Shown here piece after piece: positions 48,612 to 60,600 of a stretch of 64,000 bases of DNA. A program made the translations under genes and the position numbers. Under the pieces are notes generated by a model. The model was not told the origin of the DNA and made no database searches. It was given only the letters and a program-made list of their open reading frames with translations. Numbering within the stretch: position 1 is the first letter of the stretch; every line of letters starts with the position of its first letter. The stretch is from positions 1,282,483 to 1,346,482 of the forward strand of contig NW_017804242.1 of NCBI RefSeq assembly GCF_001625305.1, written 5' to 3'. The stretch comes from Branchiostoma belcheri. Its lineage: Eukaryota; Chordata; Leptocardii; Amphioxiformes; Branchiostomatidae.

Positions 48612-51600
48612 ATGGAGAACGGCCGTGCAAGTACGAAACCAATTTCACAAGGTAAGTCGTTTTGTCATATGTGTGAAAACTGAATATCATTTTATTCGCG
48701 CCAGATTAAGTTGTGTGTAAGCTTAAGTGGGGATTTATGTAAAAATTCTGCCTTAAAATGTCATACAGTGCCAAAGAATACTTTGGAAAGTGTTGCTCTG
48801 TTGTGCTTTCTTCAGGTTCAATGGATCTTTAAACAGTTCGTAAGTTAAATCAGTCCAAATGTTCTGGGCACCATTTTTTAAGAAACAAACACTGGCGCTT
48901 TTGTGTGCTGGCCCCTGATTGGTCAATCGAGTGGTCACACCACGGATCTTACCACAACACAAGTTGTACGACAGCTTCATCCAGTCGGGGAATTTTGCAA
49001 TTTTCGCATTGGTTTTATTTGGGTGATGGCTTCTTCAAAAAGTTAAAAGAAACATTGTCTGATTTAATTTAATCCAATCAGTCATGAAATCAGTACATAA
49101 TGTTAAAATATATTTAAGATATTTATCTTTTCAATCACAGAAGGAAAACATATTGTTTTTGCCCTGTTTCTTCTTCCTATTCTTCTAATAATCGTCTCCA
49201 AACAAATAATGTCAATTACCTGAACCAGACGTCTGTCACCATGGTGACTAGTGTTGCGTTACATCATGTTGCAATTTTATAGCAGGACAGATTTAGACTC
49301 CTCTCACCATTTAAATTTACATGTATATGAAAGTGAATTAAGAGAGCAAACCATATGCGAAGGTAAACATTATGCCTTTGCTTTGCAAATGTTACCTTTC
49401 TAGTCTAATTTATATTCACCTGAAGCCAGGTCGGTTGGTAACTTGGTACCCTTTCCCAGGGTAATAAGACTGCCATGTAGTTAGACAGTAAAAGGCAGTT
49501 CAGTGTGAGAAATTGTAGCCGTAACGGTCCGGGTGGTGTTTCCATTCCACTGCCAGTTTGGTCTTGAAGGCGTTGACTGAACTACTTTTCACTGTTGCTG
49601 CCATGAAATAGTACATAAGAGATATTGATATTTCTGTTTATACTCCTACAGTGACATGCACAGCCCCTGTGAACATCGCAGTCATCAAGTACTGGGGGAA
49701 GCGAGATGAGCAGCTCGTCCTGCCCATCAACCCCTCCCTTAGCGTCACCCTGTCTCAGGACCAGCTGTGCACTCGCACCACCGTGGCTGCCAGCGTCGAC
49801 TTCAAGAGGGACCGCATCTGGCTCAACGGGCAGGAGCAGTCCATCGACACGCCCAGGCTGCAGAAGTGTCTCGGGGAGATCCGACGGCTCGCAAGGAAGC
49901 GGAAGCACGAGGAGGAGAGGTCTGTTTCTGTACCATCTGTTTTAAGCCGGTATAACTGCCCTTTGGTGTAACACACCAGCTTCTGTATCTGTATAGCCGG
50001 TATAACTGCCCTTCGGTGTAACACACCAGCTTCTGTATCTGTATAACCAGTTTAACTGCCCTTCGGTGTAACACACCAGCTTCTGTATCTGTATAGCCGG
50101 TATAAATACTATAATTACCCTTCGGTGTAACACACCAGCTTCTGTATCTGTATAACTGCCCTTTGATGTAACACCAGCTTCTGTATCTGTATTGCCGGTA
50201 TAACTGTCCTTTGGTGTAACACACCAGCTTCTGTATCTGTGTAGCTGATATAACTGCCCTTCTGTGTAACACACCAGCTTCTGTATCTTTATAGCCGGTA
50301 TAACTGCCCTTTGGTGGCGGCAGCTGGCTATATTACACTGAACGACTTGTCACACCTAACCCTTCAAAATCTAACTCTAAATAGTGTTTAAAGCTATCTA
50401 ATGACAATGCCCCTACTGTACTTGCTGACAGAGAGTTCCACTCTGTGATAGGTGTAAGAAAGCGTGAATTTTTGAACGCCTCAATCCTTGGTTGAAAACT
50501 CTGGTATTTGAAGGTATGACAATTTCTTGTTCTTAAAGGTCCGGTGACCTGCTGGGCTGCTGCGTCCACATCTGCTCGGAGAACAACTTCCCGACCGCGG
50601 CGGGGCTGGCGTCCTCGGCAGCGGGGTACGTGCAAAGCCGTGTGCAATAAAACAAGTGATAGGCAAAGTAAAATCCCAGCAGATAATATCTAAGTGTATA
50701 GTCGGAAATAAACTGAGGTAACATTTCATAAGTTTACATAATCATGGTAACAAAATTATAATAGGACCTTAGAGATATAACATACATACTAGAACATAAA
50801 TGCTGAAGCATGACTAATACACAGATGAATAACTGAGGAAGTGTAAACTAGAAAGGTGTAACATTTGCAAAGCAAATGCATAATGTTTACCTTCACCTGG
50901 TCTAGCCCTAGCCTGGTTACCAGACCTATTATAGCTCCCGAGTCCCTACATCCTCTGGACGCAAATTTCTCGGAGAGGATGTAGGACTCAGGAGCTATAA
51001 GAGGTTTGGTATTAAACCAGGCTAGTCGGGCCTACTCACTCACTCACTCACACTCACTCTCCGGTTTACCGTCTGTTGTTCCCTGTCTTCCGAGGGTTAA
51101 ACGTGCTTGCACAGTACAACTGAACTGTACATATTCGTACCAGGTACGCCTGTCTGGTGCAGTCGCTGGCCCGGCTGTTCGGGATAGACGGAGACGTGTC
51201 GCACATCGCGAGGCAGGGCTCCGGGAGCGCCTGCCGCAGCATGTATGGCGGGTTCGTGGAGTGGACCATGGGGAGGGCGGAGGACGGGTCGGACAGCGTC
51301 GCGAAACAGGTCTTTGTTTTTGTTTGTTTGTTTGTTTATTATTTGCACAGCAGCAATAAAAAAATTATACATAGTAAATTAATGAATAAAACAGGTGCAG
51401 GAGGAGGGAAAAAAGCTTATTTAGCTTATGCTAAGCCCTCCTCCTCTATACTAACCAAAAGTAAACATAATTGAATTGAAATAAGGCATACATACATAAG
51501 GAATTGTTATCAAAACAATTCAAACATGGGCAAAATGATACAATAACAATAATGAAACAGTAGTATACATAAATTGAGATGAAATGAAATCGATATGAAA

Positions 51601-52827
51601 TAATACATATATACATAAGGAATTGTTATCACAATAATTCAAACGTAGGCAAAATAAACAATAACAATGTTTACAGGTGGCCCCCGCCGAGCACTGGCCG
51701 GAGCTCCGGGTGCTGGTGGTGGTGGTGAACGCCGGGAAGAAGGCGGTCGGCAGCACGGAGGGGATGCAGACCACGGTGAGGACGAGCGCGCTGGTGGCGT
51801 ACAGGGCCGAGCACGTGGTCCCGTCCCGACAGGACGACATGAAGCGGGCCGTCCTGGACAGGGACTTCCAGGTTTGTTTGTTTGTTTGTTTGTTTATTTA
51901 GGAATCTCCCATTAGTGATAATATGTACATCACTATTCTTCCTGGAGTCCTTTACATAAAATACAACTATTATTTACATACACGTTCAACTGCTATTATT
52001 GACATTATACTACAGGGAAACTTATTTTATCAACATAGTAAATTACACATTAAGCATCCAGGTGAAATCTTGGTGCATTATGTACAGATTTGTTTATTTG
52101 CATTTATGATCTGTTATGAGTTCACTTTGTTCACCATTATTGTATATAGCCTACCTTTAGTTGTGTTTTCGTTTGGATTCTGTTATCTGTACCTTTGATT
52201 CTCTTTTGTTTATGTATTACTGAAATGGTGTCGTATAAGCCCTCACGGGCTGGGCTCAGGAAAAATCATTCATTCATTCATTCCTTCATTCATTCATTCA
52301 TTCATTCATTCACTCACTCACTCACTCACTCACTCATTCATTCACTCACTCATTCATTCCAGGCGTTCGGGGAGATCACCATGAGGGACAGCAACCAGTT
52401 CCACGCCACGTGCCTGGACACCTACCCGCCCATATTCTACCTCAACGAGACGTCCAAGCAGATCATCCACCTGGTGCACAGGTATAACCGCCACCACGGG
52501 AAGGTCAAGGCCGCGTACACGTTCGACGCCGGGCCCAACGCCGTGCTGTACCTCCTACAGGACGACGTGCCCGAGGTGTTGGCACTACTCAAACACTTCT
52601 TCCCCGCAAACGCTAACAACGACTCGGAACGTACGTTTGTCCGCGGCCTGCCAGACGTATGCAGGAAGGACGTTTCATCGGACCTGCTGGACTCGGTCGG
52701 TTTGGAGCCCTCGCCGGGCGCGGTGCAGTACATCATCCACACCAAGGCAGGACAGGATCCACAGGTCCTCACAAACCCTCAACAGGCACTGCTGGATGAG
52801 AACGGATGGCCGAAGAAACAAAACTAG
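48612..52827 (+). CDS. MVD: Diphosphomevalonate decarboxylase
   Basis: Six exons: 48612-48651, 49652-49919, 50539-50625, 51144-51309, 51677-51871, 52363-52827. They total 1221 nt, 406 residues (human 400), all phases consistent. MVD converts mevalonate 5-diphosphate to isopentenyl diphosphate with ATP, in the sterol/isoprenoid pathway of the cytosol. It is a GHMP-family enzyme. Visible: [19 protein letters not shown] at the N-terminus, the phosphate loop [16 protein letters not shown] (118-133), [19 protein letters not shown]-like [11 protein letters not shown], and the catalytic aspartate D307 in [10 protein letters not shown]. Exon 1 ([13 protein letters not shown]) was chosen because its donor phase fits exon 2. 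An AATAAA lies 72 nt after the stop. Introns 2, 4 and 5 are built largely of retroelement ends. Confidence 0.97.
49946..50315 (-). repeat. About 7.5-copy minisatellite of a LINE 3' tail in MVD intron 2
   Basis: Units of about 50 nt, each with CCGGTATAACTGCCCTT, GGTGTAACACACCAGC and TTCTGTATCTGTATAG. This is the reverse complement of the tail found singly at 8617, 55640, 59105 and 59885. The array is continuous with an antisense LINE 3' end to its right, so the tail was amplified in place. Confidence 0.9.
50316..50535 (-). mobile_element. CR1/L2-like LINE 3' end in MVD intron 2
   Basis: Minus-strand translation gives [38 protein letters not shown] and LGVTSRSV, the carboxyl end of a non-LTR reverse transcriptase polyprotein, also seen at 55262-55680, 55890-56072 and 59690-59935. 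Together with the minisatellite it makes up nearly the whole intron. Confidence 0.85.
50908..51025. repeat. Palindromic element in MVD intron 3
   Basis: Arms 50908-50955 (CTAGCCTGG...TCCTCT) and 50974-51025 (AGAGGATG...CCAGGCTAG) pair over most of their length. The ends share AGCCTGG with the hairpins at 37063 and 41311. Confidence 0.8.
51310..51660. mobile_element. Retroelement remnant filling MVD intron 4
   Basis: Begins at the donor with (GTTT)n, then TTTATTATTTGCACAGC. A related start (GTTTATTATTTATTATTTG, TTTACCATTTGCAC) occurs at 61951-61986 inside the right-hand receptor. No coding potential. Confidence 0.55.
51872..52362. mobile_element. Two retroelement tails filling MVD intron 5
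   Basis: The intron opens at the donor with (GTTT)n, TTTAGGAATCTCCC and TATTCTTCCTGGAGTCCTT. Its right part has CCTCACGGGCTGGGCTCAGG, AAAAAT and then (CATT)n/(ACTC)n up to the acceptor at 52361-52362. This reads as two elements with their simple-repeat tails facing the two splice sites. Confidence 0.6.
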
Positions 52828-52898
52828 AAGCATTTCAAGCCATCAGCATGTCTGAAGAGTTAGTAGGACAAACAAGACATTGATCTTTTTAAGAGGTG

Positions 52899-52904
52899 AA
52901 TAAA
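52899..52904 (+). terminator. MVD: MVD polyadenylation signal
   Basis: AATAAA, 72 nt downstream of the MVD stop codon. Confidence 0.7.
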
Positions 52905-53527
52905 CATTTTTTAAATTATTGGACTCTAACAAGACAATGTGTAACAAGACATATTGTCAACTTATATTATAAAATTTCATTGCTGTATTATAAAATCTGC
53001 TACTGAATCTTCCTGGCCCTAGTCTACAACTGACCTATGTGATGTACATGTTGATCTATTTGATGATTCCAATCAGAAGCCAAAATACTTTTTAAAGCCA
53101 TTTTTTAAATCGTTAGGCATGTGTTAAGTGCAGCTGGGGTCAGAGCACTATACTGAAGCTAGTTACACATGTTTGGGAAGTTTGGGAAAATGAAAGTCCT
53201 CTACAATGAAGCTTTGTAAATCCATGAACAAATGTTTCTATGCCAATTATCACATTATATGTAGTACTTACAAATAAACCTCTGATGATTCTAATATATT
53301 TGCAAGGTTGTCTAGTTCATTGTTTTGTTGAAACAGTACGCAGCCTTAGTACTACTTACCCTAAGTAGCACTTCTGAAATTTGTAGCCACACCTTTAGCA
53401 TGTTATCGAAAAGAATAGGTGGTCCTACCCTGTGTGAGTGGTTGAAACATTACAGTCCGGTCTTACGCAGCTTGTAATAACATATACAAAACTGGTGTAT
53501 TCAGACTTTCAGCACAAACGACATAGT

Positions 53528-53830
53528 CTTTTGTATAATGGTAGATTGTTTTTACGTTGTTGAAGATGTCATACGTTTTTGTGCAGTGAGTTTTACACAT
53601 GATATGTAAAACATCTTCTTGCTCTTAGAATATCATAGTCAGCAAATTATTTTCACTATATGTTTTGCTGTTAGTTGGGACATCACAGATTCAACCATCC
53701 AAACTCTAATGTGCATACAATACTTTATAGGGCATTACCCTCTCTTCTTGCATGTTTTCCCAGTGCATTTCTGTCACCCTTTTCGCTTTCTTCATCTACC
53801 ACAATCACGTTGTCTGTTTCGATTGACTTC
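53528..53830 (+). repeat. Dispersed block R, copy 1
   Basis: Contains TAGTCTTTTGTATAATGGTAG, GTTGTTGAAGATGTCATACG, TTCACTATATGTTTT and CAACCATCCAAACTCTAAT. Homologous copies lie at 55051-55260, 55683-55890 and 59145-59420. The longer homology with copy 4 (ending ATCACGTTG / ATCACGTTC) shows that copies 2 and 3 were interrupted by LINE ends. Confidence 0.85.
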
Positions 53831-54062
53831 TACATGCAGCTATCTACGATAAAAATGATATACTTTCCTGCTAGTTGCAGAGATGTCCATAGAAAAAGAA
53901 AACTGTCAGTTTCACGTTATGCAACGCTGAACATTAAGTTTACTGCCATAATGTACATGTACGCACTGTGCACACAGGTGTTACCTCATATTGCTGAGTG
54001 GTTTCTGTCTCCCTTCATCACGTCTAGTTTATTACTGCCCGTGCTGTATGGCGCACACAATA

Positions 54063-54515
54063 TAGTCTCCACCAGACTTCTTATGCAGGCTGAATAAATC
54101 GTAGAAATCGACTTAAAAAAGGGTATTAATTGGCCAGAGAAGGTAGCCGGCCAGAGAAGCTTCTCGNNNNNNNNNNNNNNNNNNNNNNNNNNNNNNNNNN
54201 NNNNNNNNNNNNNNNNNNNNNNNNNNNNNNNNNNNNNNNNNNNNNNNNNNNNNNNNNNNNNNNNNNNNNNNNNNNNNNNNNNNNNNNNNNNNNNNNNNNN
54301 NNNNNNNNNNNNNNNNNNNNNNNNNNNNNNNNNNNNNNNNNNNNNNNNNNNNNNNNNNNNNNNNNNNNNNNNNNNNNNNNNNNNNNNNNNNNNNNNNNNN
54401 NNNNNNNNNNNNNNNNNNNNNNNNNNNNNNNNNNNNNNNNNGGCCAATTAATACCCTTTTTAGGCCGATTTCTACGATTTATTCAGCCCGCAAAAGAAGT
54501 CTGGTGGAGACTACA
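54063..54515. repeat. Large palindrome around an assembly gap
   Basis: 54063-54135 (AGTCTCCACCAGACTTCTT ... CGTAGAAATCG ... GGGTATTAATTGGCC) is mirrored in reverse complement at 54442-54515. Between them lie 31 resolved bases and 275 N. Terminal GGCCAATTAATACCC forms the inner boundary. An unresolved inverted repeat or hairpin transposon is likely in the gap. Confidence 0.8.
54167..54441. other. Assembly gap (275 N)
   Basis: A run of undetermined bases, about 200 bp upstream of the right-hand receptor start codon. Confidence 1.
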
Positions 54516-54638
54516 CAATATACGTAGCTCAGGGTGGTACCTCATAGCTCCATTCATCACATCTCGGCGCTCAGTGACGTGTGTTAGTCTGTCAGACGAC
54601 ACCGCTACTGACGGATGTACGGAGAGACACCTTCCACG

Positions 54639-57600
54639 ATGTGGTGGTTTTCCGCCAGCATCTTTGTTCTGTCGGTCGGTCTGGGACACTGCAATTATTT
54701 TGAAGGGAGGACGTTACTTCCTTCTACCAGTAAGTAGCTGTAGGAAGCATTTCTACATAGCCTGTATATCTGCTTGGAGATTATTTCCATATAACCGACG
54801 ATACCGTCCTTTGTGGAATCGCCAGCGCATGTGATGTCCATGTGTATGTCTAGACATACGATACTTTTGCTTACAGGGGCAAGGATGTTATATTATGTCC
54901 TTAGTGGTCACATACGTCGTTGGCCGCCCGACTATTTTGATGTGGTGACTGTGACAGAACTAACCAGCAACAAGAGTCTAAGTCAGCCTTTTCGATAACA
55001 AAAAAAAAATGAATTTTGTACAACACAGAATATTTTCCTCGGCACATATACGATGTAGTCTTTTGTATGGTAGATTAGTAAGACGTTGTTGAAGATGCCA
55101 TACGTTGTACCTTCTGTAATATTTGTGCAGTGAATTTTTCATATGCATAACATTTCCCTGAGAATATCATAGTCTGGAAATTATTTTCACTATATGTTTT
55201 TCTGTTAGTTGGGGAATATCACTAACTCAACCATCCAAACTCTAATGCGCATACAATACTGGAAGGTTCTGCATGAACAACTATGAAAGGGACGCTGAAG
55301 ACAGACGAAAAATGTCCAGACTATGCATGATGTACAAAATGACTAATAAACTGGTGGACGTACCAACTACTAAGTACCTATAATACCAGCTCAGAAAAGA
55401 ACAAGAAACAGTCATGCCTTCAAGTACCAGAGTTCATCTCAACCAAGGATTGAGGTGTTAAAAAACTGACCATTCTTTCCTGGAACTATTGCAGTGTGAA
55501 AACTCACTGTCACCAAGTACAGTAGGGGAATTATCATTAGATAGCTTTAAACAATGTTTAGAGTTAGATCTTCAAGGGTTAGGTGTAACAAATCGTTCGG
55601 TGTAATGTAGACCGCTGCCGCCGCGCCGCGTGCCTACAAAGCTGGTGTGTTACGCCGAAGGGCGGTTATACAGATACAGATTAGTAAGATAGTATGGTGG
55701 TTGTTTCCGTTGTTGAAGATGCCATACGTTGTACATGTACCTTCTGTAATTTTTGTGCAGTGAATTTTACATATGCATAACATCTTATTTCCCTGAGAAA
55801 ATCATAGTCGGGGGATCATATTCACTATATGGTTTCTTTTAGCTGGGACATCACTGATTCAACCATCCAAACTAATGCGCATACAATACTGCAAGATTCT
55901 GCATGAACAACTATGAAAGACAGACGAAAAAATCGGCCCAGACTATGCATGATGTACAAAATGACTAATAAACTGGTGGACCAAGGATTGAGGTGTTAAA
56001 AAAATCATTCTTTCCTAGAACTATCGCAGAGTGGAACTCGCTGTCACCAAGTACAGCAGGGACATTATCATTCCTTGGGCCCTTGTCGTCTTGTCAGACG
56101 GTCTACAGCTTCAGTTACTCTCTACGGGTCTGGCCGGGCAGCGCCTCTCATGGCTGGTACAGCCGATTCTGGCCCTGCAGGCTCTGCCGCAGAATCGGCA
56201 ACAGTACTCCCGTGTGGTGCTCTTCTCTATAGGTCCTTTTCGCCTGCTCCTAGCTTCTGCTTTCCTGCTCTCTCTAGCAGCTTTGAACAGTCCTGTCCCT
56301 TTGTGTATCGCTGCTCTCCACTTACTTCTGTCGCTTGCTGCCTTCTCCCAAGATTCAATGGAGAAGTCTTGGAGAGTAGCTTTGCACAAATCCTTAAACC
56401 TGAGCTTAGGCCTTCCCCTTGGTCGACTCCCTTGAGAGAGTTCGCCGTACAGTATTTTCTTGGGAAGCCTGTTGTCGTCCATCCTGGCCACGTGGCCTAG
56501 CCAGCGCAACCTGTTTCGCCGCAGGATCTCAAACAAGGACAGTGATCCTGCTTGCTGGAGAACTAGCTCATTTGTGATTTTGTCCTGCCATTTTATGTTT
56601 AAGATCTTCCGCAAGCAGCGTAGGTGGAAACTGTTGAGTCTTTTTTCTTGTCGCGAGTACACTGTCCAAGCTTCGCTGCCATATAGTAGAGTCGACAGTA
56701 CACATGTGTTGTAGACCAGTTACTTTTGTCTTTTTTGTCAGTTTTTGATTTTCCCACACTCTTTTACTTAGTTTTCCAAAAGACGCAGCAGCTCTGCCGA
56801 TCCTTACATTTATTTCCTCGTCCAAAGAGTGGGTACTTGTCATCACTGATCCCAGGTAAGTGAACCTGTCAACTGTTCGGAGGGGATTTCCGTGCAGTGT
56901 AATCAAAGGTGGGACGGGAGTACCTTGCCCCATTACCTCCGTTTTCTTGACACTGATGGTAAGGCAAAAAAGGTCACAGGCCCGGGCCAAGCTGTCCAAC
57001 AGTCCCTGCAGAGCAGACTCCTTATGAGCTGTGAGTGCTGCATCATCAGCGAAAAGGAGCTCTCTGCACAACGACTCAACGGTTTTGCTTCTTGCCCTGA
57101 GTCTTGCCAGGTTGAACAGTGAGCCGTCTGTGCGTGACCTTATGTACACACCATCCTGGTTTCCCTTAAAGGCGTAACGGAGGAGTACAGCAAAGTAAAT
57201 GCTGAAGAGGGTCGGCGCCATCACGCACCCTTGCTTGACTCCGTTCTTGATGTCAAAGGAGTCAGATGTTGCACCATCGAACTGGACACAGGCTTTCATG
57301 TCCTCGTGGAAAGAGACGACCAATCGTAGGAGTTTGGGTGGACATCCCACGCTCTTGAGTACTTTGTAGAGGGCAGGTCTACACACCGTGTCGAAAGCCT
57401 TGGTCAGGTCGACGAAGGCGATGTAGAGAGGCATACACTGCTCCCTACACTTCTCCTGCAGTTGTCGCAAGGTGAAGATCATGTCCGTGGTGGACCGTCC
57501 TGCTCTAAAACCACACTGGGATTCCGGTAGCACCCGTTCTGCTAGCGTCTGTAGGCGCTTGCGTACTATACGTGCAATAGCTTTGCCAGTAATGCTCAGC

Positions 57601-60600
57601 AGTGAAATCCCTCTGAAGTTGTTACAGTCCCCTCGGTCACCTTTGTTCTTATAGAGGGTCACGATCTTGGCATTGCACATTTCATTTGGGACTTTGCCTT
57701 CCTCCCAACACTGTCGGAGAAGTTTGTACAAGTAGGGCAGTATGACTTCTCTGTTCTCCTTCAGGACCTCTGCCGGTATGCCATCCTGACCAGGTGCCTT
57801 GCCACTGGGTAGAGCACTCAGAGCTTCTAGAAGTTCACTCTCCTCAGGCATGGCATCTAACTCTGCTAGTTCTGGGTATGCTGGTAGGACCTCCTCCAGT
57901 CTAGGTTTCTCAGCTATTTCCTTTGAGTACAACTCAGAGTAGTGTTCGACCCATCTGTCTAGTTGTTTTGTTTTGTCTGTAATTGCTTCTCCCTCCTTCG
58001 TCTTAAGAGGCGCTGTTTTTGAGACTCTAGGTCCAAGAGCTACTTTCATGAGGCTGTACATCGTGCCTGCGTCTCCCACATCAGACGCAGTTTGGATGGA
58101 TGTGCATAACTCTGTCCAGTACTGGTTTGCACACCTCCTAGCTTCCCTCTGTGCTTCTGATCTTGCATGTCGGAGGCGATCCAGTGTTGCTTGCGATGGG
58201 TTTGTTTTGTGTTCAAGCATTGCAGACTTTTTGGCGTCAAGTAAGGGCATGAGAAGACCAGCGTACGCCTCAACCCAGTCCTTGCCCTCGTGTCGTTTAA
58301 CACCACAACTGGCCACTGCGCTGTCGTATATGCTCTTACTCAGTGTATGCCATACTTGGTCCACTGTGCCGCCAGCCGCACACTCTTGCATCCTGCGAGA
58401 AAACTCCCTGGAGAAGATTTCCTTGCTCTCTGGCTCCCTGGCCACCTTGGCGTTGACTCTGGGCCTGGCCTCAGGTCTCCGCCTATGGATGCGCTTGTGT
58501 GTGACCTCCACTCTACTGGCTACCAGTGAGTGATCACTGTCACAGTCCGCACTGTGGAAGGAGCGGGTTACCTTCACATTGTTCAGATGTTGCTTGCGGG
58601 TGATTACCAGGTCTAGTTGATGCCAGTGCTTGGACCTTGGGTGGCACCATGATACTCTCCGGCATTCTTTCACTCCAAACATCGTGTTGGTAATGACGAG
58701 ATTCCTCTCTGAGCAAAACTCCAGAAGCCTCTGTCCGTTCTCGTTCATCTTCCCAACACCGAAGTGACCGAGTGATGTAGGCCAGATGTCGTGGTCTCTG
58801 CCTACCCGTGCATTAAAGTCACCCAAAAGGTACAGCTGCTCTCCATGTGGGATCGAACTGAAAGCCTGTCCAAGCATTCCATAGAAGCTATCTTTCAGTT
58901 CCATAGATGCAGCTAAGGTTGGTGCATATGCATTAATGAGGTTGACGTAGCCTCCAGCCGTATTGAGCCTCATCAACATTAGGCGTTCCGAGATTCCATT
59001 AGATAGCCTTTAAACAATGTTTAGAGTTAGATGTTCAAGGGTTAGGTGTAACAAGTCGTTCGGTGTGATGTAGCCAGCTGCCGCCGCGCCGCGTGCCTGC
59101 AAATGTGTTACGCCGAGGGGCGGTTATACAGATACAGATTAGTAAGATAGTATGGTGTTTGTTTCCGTTGTTGAAGATGTCATACGTTGAACCTTGTGTA
59201 ATTGTTGTGCAGTGAATTTTTCATATGCATAACATTTCCATGAGAATATCATAGTCGGGAAGTCATTTTCACTTTATGTTTTTCTGTTACCTGGGATATC
59301 AAATTCAACCATCCAAACGCTAACGCGCATACAATACCTTGGGCGGTACCCCATCTCCTAGCGTGCATTTCTGTCAGCCTTTTGGGTTTTTTAATCTATC
59401 ACGATCACGTTCCGCTTGTCTGGCACACAAGGCATGGTAAAATGCTGGCAGTTTGTAGGGGGAAAAACTAAAACTAGCCACATTGTGACATTATTAATTC
59501 GTTTTTCCACCAAAGTTGTGTTCTATTGCTTGTCTGCCAGGTTGCAAAACAAATTTGATGTTTCAACCATTTATAATTGATTATTCATATACAATGAATA
59601 TGATATATCAGATATATTTGCCACATTTTTGTCGTATATATACACAACTTACAAGAACGTTAACAAGAGACAGTCGTGCCTTCAAATATCAACCAAGAAT
59701 TGAGGTGTCTAAAAACTCGTATTTCCCAAGAACTACATGTATCTTAGACTGGAACTCGTTGCCACCAAGCACAGTTGGGGGATCATCACTAAAAACTCCT
59801 GCAATTAAATGTGCAAAGATTGTGTGTAACAAGTCGTTCGGTGTGATATAGCAAGCTGCGCCCGCGCCGTGTGCCTGCGAAGCTGGTGTGTTACGCCGAA
59901 AGGCGGTTATATACCGATACAGATACAGGCCCAGAAAAGAACAACTTGATTGATGACTAAGTGTCAAATATATATTGATGAATATCATTTCATAATGACC
60001 TGTCCTGCATATACCTTAGATAGACAAAAGTTAATGAAAATGATCACAATTAAAGCTGGTAAACCTCTCCCAAAGACAAACATTGACATTTTCAATCTAC
60101 TTTTGTCATGTCCCGACTCCATATCTGCGTATTTAGGCCAATTTATATGTAGTGCATTACTAAAGAGAAGAAGTATTGTAACAGATAAAAACGCCTAACG
60201 CACATCATGTCCTACGCCGTTTGCGTTCATATTCCTGTAGTAAAGTAGTCTCTTAGAACAGACTTGACTGTATTGATCACACTGTTATTGATGCCACTAG
60301 TACATTGTACCATGTACAACTGTCGAGCAATAAAGTTCATTCATTCATTTAATATATGGTACGCGCGCGCGTACATGTATAGCTCTTCGCATGCATCAGG
60401 GAGAATGTAAAACGCATGACTCAATTTTGGGCGTTACCCGAGTGTTTCATGTCTTCTCTGTGTAGCGCAGACAAATATCTCACACTTCATGACTCCCTTT
60501 CAGTCTGTCAGAGTATGTTACAACTGACAGCTATAACGTGAAAGTGATACATGAATATGCAGTTCACTTAGCTGTAACGTACATGTATGTCGGACTCGGC

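Noticed and set aside
48475..48720. 81-codon frame overlapping MVD exon 1
   Set aside because: It is in a different frame from the MVD start at 48612 and does not join exon 2 in phase.
56111..58979. Host gene for a craniofacial development protein 2-like product
   Set aside because: Endonuclease and reverse-transcriptase motifs show a retrotransposon; it is frameshifted and inserted in another repeat.
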